Origin: SZUA-592 sp041556555
Lineage (GTDB): Bacteria > Pseudomonadota > Gammaproteobacteria > Eutrophobiales > Eutrophobiaceae
DNA: 14,098 nucleotides
Direction: 5' to 3'
Assembly: GCA_041556555.1 (NCBI GenBank)
Contig: JBFFIE010000047.1
Span: 1-14,098 of the forward strand
Position numbers and translations under genes: made by a program. Shown here in pieces: positions 1 to 5,998 of the stretch (the stretch's first letter is position 1; each line of letters opens with the position of its first letter). The notes below the pieces were generated by a model. The model searched no databases, was not told the origin of the DNA, and saw only the letters and a list, made by a program, of their open reading frames with translations.

Positions 1-19
1 ACCACTCTGCCACCCAGCC
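1..19 (-). tRNA. 5' end of a tRNA gene, probably tRNA-Cys (cut by window edge)
   Basis: Read on the minus strand, these bases are GGCTGGGTGGCAGAGTGGT. That fits the start of a tRNA: a 7-nt acceptor strand (GGCTGGG), T8, a D-stem GCAG, the invariant A14, and a D-loop with GG at positions 18-19. The wording closely resembles gammaproteobacterial tRNA-Cys genes, but the anticodon, T arm and 3' end lie outside the window. Identity is therefore inferred from resemblance alone. Minus-strand tRNA-Leu or tRNA-Ser cannot be fully excluded. Confidence 0.55.
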
Positions 20-38
20 ACTGAGTCTTTCATATGTG

Positions 39-67
39 AAAAACCCCGGGATTATGGTACCGGGGTT
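39..67 (-). terminator. Strong intrinsic-terminator-like hairpin, minus strand
   Basis: An 8-bp perfect inverted repeat, AACCCCGG (42-49) and CCGGGGTT (60-67), encloses a 10-nt loop. On the minus strand the stem is G/C-rich and ends in a run of five T (two of them in the stem). This is the form of a Rho-independent terminator for leftward transcription. On the plus strand it lacks a T tract. It sits between a minus-strand promoter (123-151) and the tRNA that begins at base 19. Confidence 0.6.
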
Positions 68-116
68 CTCTGCAGAAACGAACTTGTCGTCCATTTCTCT
101 CTTCTAAGGCAGGAAG
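39..116 (-). ncRNA. Candidate small RNA or terminated leader (about 78 nt)
   Basis: Leftward transcription from the promoter at 123-151 should start near base 116 and stop at the hairpin at 42-67, giving a transcript of about 78 nt without a convincing reading frame. Besides the terminator stem I see two short possible hairpins. One is TCTTC/GAAGA (100-104 with 113-117) at the 5' end. The other is ACGA/TCGT (78-81 with 87-90). I do not recognise it as a known RNA family. It could instead be a leader or attenuator ahead of the downstream tRNA, if some transcripts read through. Only the promoter and terminator are well supported. Confidence 0.3.
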
Positions 117-122
117 ACGGCG

Positions 123-151
123 ATTATAGAGATAATGTGCATTCATTTCAA
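123..151 (-). promoter_or_regulatory. Near-consensus sigma70 promoter, leftward
   Basis: On the minus strand a -35 box TTGAAA (146-151) is followed by a 17-nt spacer and a perfect -10 box TATAAT (123-128). The predicted start is near base 116. It points away from the RND operon, toward the hairpin at 42-67 and the tRNA at the window edge. It could serve the tRNA, a small RNA, or both. Confidence 0.62.
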
Positions 152-206
152 AAGAATGTAGGTTATTAAAATAATTGAAAAATTCCTGTCATCACCGGCC
201 TGATAG

Positions 207-212
207 TATAAA
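207..212 (+). promoter_or_regulatory. Possible -10 element ahead of the RND operon
   Basis: TATAAA at 207-212, overlapped upstream by TAGTAT at 204-209, resembles a -10 box. No good -35 lies at the right distance: TTGAAA at 175-180 is 23-26 nt away. If this -10 is used, transcription starts near base 219, after the first ATG of the adaptor frame. That would favour a downstream start codon for the adaptor. Weak evidence. Confidence 0.22.
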
Positions 213-1379
213 ATGATCCTGCCTTTTAAAATGCTTCTAAACTTGAACAAATTTATATCATTTGTGCGGATACGGGATCAGAAATCACGAAAATTTCAGG
301 TGACAATGCAGATCTGTTTGCTGCTGTCCTGCATGGTCTATGTCTTTCCCCTGTTGGCAGCAAATGCAGTCCCGGTAACCGTCATTCAACCCCGGCAAGA
401 CCCCCTGACTGAACACCTGCCCCTGACCGGCACCATTACATCGAAACGGAATGCCGCCCTCTCCCCCCGTGTCAGTGGCCTGGTCACGCATGTGGATGTG
501 GATGCCGGCAGCAGGGTCCAACGTGGTGATGTGTTGATAGAAATGGACGCCACGCTGGCAAAGATCGATATGGACCGGGCAGCCGCCGCGTTGTCCGAGG
601 CCAGGGTGGCACTGGCCGAGGCTGAACGCCTTGCAGAGGAAGGTCGGCGTTTGCTCAAACAACGCAACATACCCGAGAGTACCGCACTCTCCCGCGAAGC
701 CGATGTCAGATTGAAACAGGCTGCCCTGACACGCCTGCAGGCAGACTACCGGCAACGGGTAGAAGTATTTGAACGCCACAAGATCATTGCTCCCTTCAAC
801 GGGGTCATAAGCCGCAAGCTGACGGAGGATGGAGAGTGGGTTGATACGGGCACCGCGGTGCTAAACCTGGTATCCACCGAAGAATTACGGCTGGATGTAC
901 AGGCACCCCAGGAATATTATCCGTTGCTGGATGAGAACACACCGGTCAGTGTGTATCTGGATGCCTTCCCGGGTGAAGTTTTTGAAGCGCATATCAATAC
1001 CAAGGTGCCGGTAAACACCGCATCGGTCAGGACATTCCTGGTCAGGGTGTTACTCGATGATCATGATCACAATATCATTCCCGGCATGTCTGCACGTGCT
1101 ATCTTCACCATCACGTACCAGAAAGATGTGGTTACCCTGCCCCGCGATGCCATCGTGAAAAAGGCTACCGGTCAGACCTATGTCTGGGTTGCCGAAATGA
1201 AAGATAACAAAACTATCGCACGGCAGCTCCGGGTAAAAACCGGCAAGACCCTGGCCAACCAGGTTGTGATTGAATCCGGATTACCAATCGATTCAACCGT
1301 GATACTGAAAGGCAATGAAACACTCAATGATGGGCAGGCCATCAATATCATTGATAACTCGGTAAGCGACATAGACTGA
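213..1379 (+). CDS. RND efflux periplasmic adaptor (membrane fusion protein, HlyD/AcrA type)
   Basis: This is the periplasmic adaptor that links an RND permease to an outer-membrane channel. Counting from the ATG at 213, a hydrophobic export segment spans about residues 33-50 with likely cleavage after ANA (52). Next come the first lipoyl half (about 80-115, with SPRVSGLV and the V-x-x-G-D-V-L pattern), an Ala/Glu/Arg-rich coiled-coil hairpin (about 115-185), the second lipoyl half (IIAPFNGVIS, 191-200) and a beta-barrel plus membrane-proximal part (226-380). There is no lipobox, so it is probably not a lipoprotein. The start is uncertain. ATG 213 has no clear ribosome site. GTG 300 and ATG 306 lie close to AGGTGA (298-303), but they would remove the basic residues ahead of the hydrophobic segment. 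The stop is 1 nt before the permease ATG, so the two are co-translated. Family call firm, substrate unknown. Confidence 0.9.
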   Translation: MILPFKMLLNLNKFISFVRIRDQKSRKFQVTMQICLLLSCMVYVFPLLAANAVPVTVIQPRQDPLTEHLPLTGTITSKRNAALSPRVSGLVTHVDVDAGSRVQRGDVLIEMDATLAKIDMDRAAAALSEARVALAEAERLAEEGRRLLKQRNIPESTALSREADVRLKQAALTRLQADYRQRVEVFERHKIIAPFNGVISRKLTEDGEWVDTGTAVLNLVSTEELRLDVQAPQEYYPLLDENTPVSVYLDAFPGEVFEAHINTKVPVNTASVRTFLVRVLLDDHDHNIIPGMSARAIFTITYQKDVVTLPRDAIVKKATGQTYVWVAEMKDNKTIARQLRVKTGKTLANQVVIESGLPIDSTVILKGNETLNDGQAINIIDNSVSDID

Positions 1380-1380
1380 T

Positions 1381-4300
1381 ATGTTTGAAGGCATGATACG
1401 TCACGGCAATCTGTTGGCCATTGGCGTCTTGATTGTCTGCATTTTCGGCATCCTCGCCATCATGCGGGTACCGGTACAAATGATCCCGGACCTTGAAGTG
1501 CGTGTCATCCGGGTGGAAACGCAATGGATTGGTGCCACCCCGCAGGATGTCGAGAAGGAAATCCTGATAGAACAGGAAGAATACCTGCGTAACATTCCCG
1601 GGCTGGAGCGCATGATTTCGTTTGCAACCACCGGCCGTTCACGAATCGAACTCGAGTTTCCCTTTGGCACAGACATTAATGAAGCCTTGATCCGGGTCAA
1701 TAATGCCCTTAGCCAAGTGACCGGTTACCCGGAAAACGTGGATGAACCCCGCATCTATACCAGTTCGTTTTCCAGTAATTCCTTCATGTATTTTCGCGTT
1801 GAACCCCTGCCCGGTAATCCAGCGGACCTGGACATGGACATGATGCGTGATTTTGTTGATGACAATATTCGTACCCGCCTGGAACGTGTCCCCGGTGTCT
1901 CGGAAGTGAATGTCCGTGGTGGCGCAGAGCGGCAAATCCAGATACTGGTTGACCCGGCCCGGCTGGCCGAACGTGGCATCACGTTATCCGGTTTGCGGAA
2001 TATCATTCGTTCCCGGAATGTGGACGTTTCCGGTGGCGACATCGACAGTGGCAAACGTCGCTACCTGTTACGTACCATTGGCCGCTTCGACGACATCGCC
2101 CAGATAGAAGAACTCATAATCAAGCGCGAGGGAGACAGCATCGTAAGACTGGGTGATATTGCCCAGGTGCAACTGGACCATGCCGAAATCAATTCGCAAT
2201 CCTATATTAATGGTTTGCCGGTGATCTTTATTTCGGTCAAACGGCAGATCGGATCCAACGTGGTGGAGATCAAGGATGCCATCCTGCCGGTAGTCGAACA
2301 GATCAGTGATGAAGTGCTTGAACCGATGGGTATGCGGATGAGACTTACCACGGACGATGTCCGTTATGTAGTTTCCTCGATAAAGAATGTCTGGAAAAAC
2401 CTGTCCATTGGTGCATTCCTTGCCACACTGGTGATGTTTTTGTTTTTGCGTTCCCTGCCGGCAACCTTTGTCGGTGTTATTGGCATTCCCATTTGTACCA
2501 TAGCGGCATTTCTCGGGCTACTGGTGGCCGGCAGGACAATTAATGTGATCTCACTTGCCGGGGTGGCATTTGCTATCGGCATGACGCTCGACAACACCAT
2601 TGTTGTCCTTGAAAGCATCGAACGGGAACGAAGGAAAGGGATTGAACGACTCAAGGCATCGGTAACCGGCCTGAAAAATGTCTGGACAGCGGTGCTGGCC
2701 TCGACATTGACCACCATACTTGTCTTCATGCCCGTTTTGTTTGTAACCCAGGAAGCCGGGCAACTCTATTCCGATATTGCAGTCGCTATCTCTGCCTCGA
2801 TTTTTATTTCCATGATGGTTGCTATCTCAGTGATACCGGCAGCCAGCGGTCGCCTGCCCTTTCATTCCAACAACCATAAAAAAACAGAAGGCAGTTATCA
2901 CAAATACATCGTCTCTCTGGTTGACTGGTTAATCCAGACCCCGATACGACGCATTACCGTCATGCTTTCAGTCCTTTTGATTACCGGGCTGGTGATCTTC
3001 AAGCTTACCCCACCTGCCGAATACTTGCCGGAGGGTGAAGAGTATAAAACCTTTGCAACGATGATTGCGCCGGCCGGGTATAACCTGGAAGAAATGAATG
3101 CTATTGCCATGGAATTACACGATTACTTTCTTCCCTACGTTGACGCAGATCCGGAGAAATTCGATAGCGGTGAAATCGAGGTGCCTTCGCTGGCTTACCT
3201 GGTCCTGTGGACCCAGCCTCAGCAGTTAAGAATGATTGCCGAGACAACCCGGCCAGGCGATATCAACAAGTTAATGGAGATCATTGACAGTAAATACCGC
3301 GAATATCCGGGCATGCGGGCCTTTTCAACGCGTGGTTCGATCATTTCAAGTAATGATGGCGGTACCCGCAGTGTCAACGTCGATATCACCGGTCCCAATC
3401 TGTTGCCTCTTTATGAAACATCCCGTGCAGTCTATGAAAAGGCAACCAGTCTTTTTGACAACCCCAGTATCAACTCGGATCCGGGTTCACTGATCCTCGC
3501 CCAGCCATTGATCGAGATCCAACCGGACTGGGAGCGTATTGCTGAACTGAACCTGTCTGTCGATGATGTCGGTTATGCCGTCTCAGCAATGACCAACGGT
3601 ACCTATATCGATGAGTTTTTCATTGCAGACGACAAGATAGACATGTTCATGTACAACGTCACAGGCGAAATGGAAAATATCGACGATATCAGGAATATTC
3701 CGTTATACCTCTCAAACGGGAATATAATCCCATTGGGTTCTGTCACACGCATAGTTGAAACCATCGATACCGATACCATACGTCGCCTTAATGGACGCAG
3801 AACAGTGACCCTGAATATTATCCCGCCGCGTTCTGTTGCCCTGGAAACCGCGGTCAAGGAAGTCAAGACAGAAATTCTTGAAAAAATGCGGGTAGATGGT
3901 GAAATTCCCGAGGGGATCAGCATGCAGATTTCCGGGGCCAGTGATCAACTTGAGGCGACCCGGGCGGCATTGATGGAAAATTTCTTTGTTGCGATCATCT
4001 TGTGTTATCTGCTGCTGGTGGCGATATTTAATCATTGGGGTTATCCCTTCCTCATTATGACCACGGTCCCGTTGGGAATCGCCGGTGGTATTGTTGGCCT
4101 GTGGTTATTGAACACCGTGGGTGGCCTTTTGCCTTTCATCGGTGTGTCGGCCATCAGCCAACCTTTCGACATGATTACCATGTTGGGATTCCTGATTCTG
4201 GTTGGTACTGTGGTGAATAATCCGATACTGATGTTGGACCGGGCGATAACCAACTTCAAGAAACATGGCATGGCCGCACACGAGGCCGTTAAAAAGGCGG

Positions 4301-4560
4301 TTGAGGCTCGACTGCGTCCTATATTAATGTCAATGATTACCACCGTTTGTGGTTTAGCACCCCTGGTGTTTATCCCGGGTGCCGGCACAGAACTCTACCG
4401 TGGTGTGGGTGCCATCGTATTATTCGGGCTGTTTTTTGCCACCCTGGTTACTCTGTTGTTCCTGCCATCATTGTTAGTGACCGTGCTTGGCTTCAGAGAG
4501 AGTCAATCAGTAGATAAACGCTCGAGTCAGGAGAAATCCCGGCTATCAGGCATTCATTAA
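1381..4560 (+). CDS. RND-family efflux permease (AcrB-like, HAE type)
   Basis: This is an inner-membrane proton-driven exporter of 1059 residues, close to AcrB length. TM1 lies at about residues 12-29, followed by a large periplasmic loop, TM2-6 at about 338-490, a second large loop, and TM7-12 (TM7 about 521-540, the last ones to about 1037). VPVQMIPDLE after TM1 and RLRPILM in the C-terminal half are RND hallmarks. The TM4 relay reads LDN (D404, N405) where AcrB has two Asp. The TM10 segment reads VNNPIL (N946, N947) where AcrB has the essential Lys940. Such DN/NN forms occur in other RND branches, so this is probably not AcrB proper. No heavy-metal (CusA-like) signature was seen. It starts 1 nt after the adaptor stop with little Shine-Dalgarno sequence, suggesting translational coupling. 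No outer-membrane factor or regulator gene is adjacent. The substrate is unknown. Confidence 0.93.
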   Translation: MFEGMIRHGNLLAIGVLIVCIFGILAIMRVPVQMIPDLEVRVIRVETQWIGATPQDVEKEILIEQEEYLRNIPGLERMISFATTGRSRIELEFPFGTDINEALIRVNNALSQVTGYPENVDEPRIYTSSFSSNSFMYFRVEPLPGNPADLDMDMMRDFVDDNIRTRLERVPGVSEVNVRGGAERQIQILVDPARLAERGITLSGLRNIIRSRNVDVSGGDIDSGKRRYLLRTIGRFDDIAQIEELIIKREGDSIVRLGDIAQVQLDHAEINSQSYINGLPVIFISVKRQIGSNVVEIKDAILPVVEQISDEVLEPMGMRMRLTTDDVRYVVSSIKNVWKNLSIGAFLATLVMFLFLRSLPATFVGVIGIPICTIAAFLGLLVAGRTINVISLAGVAFAIGMTLDNTIVVLESIERERRKGIERLKASVTGLKNVWTAVLASTLTTILVFMPVLFVTQEAGQLYSDIAVAISASIFISMMVAISVIPAASGRLPFHSNNHKKTEGSYHKYIVSLVDWLIQTPIRRITVMLSVLLITGLVIFKLTPPAEYLPEGEEYKTFATMIAPAGYNLEEMNAIAMELHDYFLPYVDADPEKFDSGEIEVPSLAYLVLWTQPQQLRMIAETTRPGDINKLMEIIDSKYREYPGMRAFSTRGSIISSNDGGTRSVNVDITGPNLLPLYETSRAVYEKATSLFDNPSINSDPGSLILAQPLIEIQPDWERIAELNLSVDDVGYAVSAMTNGTYIDEFFIADDKIDMFMYNVTGEMENIDDIRNIPLYLSNGNIIPLGSVTRIVETIDTDTIRRLNGRRTVTLNIIPPRSVALETAVKEVKTEILEKMRVDGEIPEGISMQISGASDQLEATRAALMENFFVAIILCYLLLVAIFNHWGYPFLIMTTVPLGIAGGIVGLWLLNTVGGLLPFIGVSAISQPFDMITMLGFLILVGTVVNNPILMLDRAITNFKKHGMAAHEAVKKAVEARLRPILMSMITTVCGLAPLVFIPGAGTELYRGVGAIVLFGLFFATLVTLLFLPSLLVTVLGFRESQSVDKRSSQEKSRLSGIH

Positions 4561-4590
4561 CCACACCTTATATAGGTGTAGTGGTTTGAC
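4559..4590 (+). terminator. Stem-loop at the end of the RND operon, possible weak terminator
   Basis: AACCAC (4559-4564) pairs with GTGGTT (4581-4586), and inside it ACCT (4565-4568) pairs with AGGT (4574-4577), with a 3-nt bulge. An alternative perfect 6-bp pairing is ACACCT/AGGTGT (4563-4568 with 4574-4579). The structure begins in the permease stop codon. Only three T follow, so it may be a weak or partial terminator, or an mRNA 3'-end stabiliser. Confidence 0.35.
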
Positions 4591-4740
4591 ATATCCGTCC
4601 AGTCTTGTAGGGTATTAATATCCTCCCTATGCGTTCTTTTTCTCTACTTTTTCCCGTTAAATCTCATACGGTTAATTTCTATTTTTAACATTAAGAGTAT
4701 AGTATAACTACCTGAATTTAATTATATTTATGGAGTAATT
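4561..4740 (+). promoter_or_regulatory. AT-rich spacer with promoter-like elements for the ATP-grasp operon
   Basis: Two candidate promoters lie here. A perfect -35 TTGACA (4586-4591) overlaps the foot of the stem-loop and has a poor -10 TAGGGT (4608-4613) after 16 nt. Closer to the gene, overlapping -10-like boxes TATAGT (4698-4703) and TATAAC (4703-4708) sit in AT-rich DNA without a clear -35. A pyrimidine-rich tract spans about 4632-4657. The ribosome site GGAG (4732-4735) lies 5 nt before ATG 4741 and fixes that start. A separate promoter is likely, but which one is used is not decided. Confidence 0.4.
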
Positions 4741-5967
4741 ATGTCAGATAAATCATCTGAAAAGTCCTATGTCGCCCTGTTGGGCTGGAGCCTGAAAGCA
4801 ATTGAAGCCCTGGACAAGTTTGATCGTCGTTACGTAGTGGTTGCACCGCAGTGGGCTGAAGACTATGCCCGTGAAAACGATATCCCCTATATCCCGTGGA
4901 ATTTCGAGCGCCTAAATGATCGTTCGATGGAAATAGCAGATACCCTGAAAGACGATGGTGTGGATGTCGCCATTCCCCTGTTTGAAGAGACTGTTGAATG
5001 GGCCGGTGCGATTAATTCTGTTTTGCTGAACCAGCCAAAACTGTATGCACAGTCACTTTTATTTCGTGACAAGGCCCTGATGAAACGCCGCGCACAGCTT
5101 GGTGGAATACGGGTGGGTATTTTTGAAGAAGCCCATGACAAGGATGATGTGATTCGTTTTCTCAAGCGTGTTAACCAGACGCTTCTGAAGCTGGAGGGCG
5201 ATCCGAATGACCCCATTCACATGAAGGCTTTCGACAAGGCCGGTTGCCTGGGTCATCGTGTTATCCGGACTGTCGATGACGTGGCCAATATTTCCGACAA
5301 TGAATTTCCTGCATTACTTGAAAGCCATCTCGATGGCTGGGAATTTGCTGTTGAGGCCTGGATTCACGATGGCAAGATCCGATTCCTGAATATTTCAGAA
5401 TATGTAACTTTGGGATATTCAGTCTTTGTTCCTGCGACACCTGAGCTTGAAAGCTGGCGCGACGCCGTCAGGAATGAAATCGAGAAACTGATCAAAACCT
5501 TTGATATAGATTTTGGCTTTATCCATCCGGAATATTTTGTCACTAATGATGGTGTGCTCTATTTCGGTGAAGTCGCCTTTCGTCCACCCGGTTTCAATGT
5601 ATTTGAATTACTGGAACGGGTTTACGGTTTTAATGCGTACCAGGCATTGGTGCTGGTCTTTGACCCCCATACTACGGAAGAGGAGATTACCTCTTTCTTT
5701 CCAAGAGAAGTCATCGATGCCAATGGTCATGCCGGTTGCTTTGGTGTTTATCCACGTCGCCGGGTAGTGAATGAGGTTGTTATTCCCGAAGAAACAGAAC
5801 AACATCCCTATTTCGAATTTCATGAACTGCAGTCCCCTATGGAGCAGAAAGTCACCAAGCGTAATGCCTTTGGTACCCATTGGGGACTGGTTTATTTCTT
5901 TGGTGATAATCCCCACCAGCTGCGTGATTTACTGAAACATCAGGAAGAACTTGATTTTTACATATAA
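4741..5967 (+). CDS. ATP-grasp domain protein (carboxylate-amine ligase-like)
   Basis: This is a predicted cytosolic ATP-dependent ligase that would activate a carboxylate as acyl-phosphate and join it to an amine or thiol. It has no signal peptide or membrane segment. Residues 1-100 form an N-terminal Rossmann-like pre-domain (VALLGWS, VVVAPQ, VDVAIPLFE). The motif FRDKALMKRRAQLGGIRV (108-125) is the typical ATP-grasp entry. MKAFDKAG (161-168) resembles the usual K-P-x-x-x-x-G nucleotide-binding lysine strand. WEFAVEAW (200-207), HPEYF (262-266) and GEVAFRPPG (276-284, with E277 a likely metal ligand) complete the pattern. A tail of about 100 residues (310-408) follows. The closest general type is the biotin-carboxylase-like ATP-grasp fold. 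The start is fixed by GGAG at 4732-4735. The next gene begins 31 nt downstream and is surely co-transcribed. The substrate is unknown, and no known pathway neighbour helps. Confidence 0.82.
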   Translation: MSDKSSEKSYVALLGWSLKAIEALDKFDRRYVVVAPQWAEDYARENDIPYIPWNFERLNDRSMEIADTLKDDGVDVAIPLFEETVEWAGAINSVLLNQPKLYAQSLLFRDKALMKRRAQLGGIRVGIFEEAHDKDDVIRFLKRVNQTLLKLEGDPNDPIHMKAFDKAGCLGHRVIRTVDDVANISDNEFPALLESHLDGWEFAVEAWIHDGKIRFLNISEYVTLGYSVFVPATPELESWRDAVRNEIEKLIKTFDIDFGFIHPEYFVTNDGVLYFGEVAFRPPGFNVFELLERVYGFNAYQALVLVFDPHTTEEEITSFFPREVIDANGHAGCFGVYPRRRVVNEVVIPEETEQHPYFEFHELQSPMEQKVTKRNAFGTHWGLVYFFGDNPHQLRDLLKHQEELDFYI

Positions 5968-5998
5968 ATTTTCTGTGACCTGAAGTAAGGTTGTTCCT

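Noticed and set aside
68..122. A second tRNA between the leftward promoter and the hairpin
   Set aside because: A GTTCG stretch looks like a T loop, but no cloverleaf, acceptor stem or CCA end can be built around it.
139..159. Imperfect inverted repeat GCATTC/GAATGT as a possible operator
   Set aside because: The stem is only five to six base pairs with a 9-nt spacer, in AT-rich DNA, and it overlaps the -35 box; chance is a sufficient explanation.
285..779. Long minus-strand reading frame opposite the adaptor gene
   Set aside because: Its composition (Gly/Gln/His/Cys rich, no motif) is that of a shadow of the strongly supported plus-strand adaptor.
1401..2054. Several minus-strand frames of about 99 codons opposite the RND permease
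   Set aside because: They overlap one another and the clear permease frame, have no ribosome sites or motifs, and are rich in Arg/Ser/Thr/Pro, as antisense shadows usually are.
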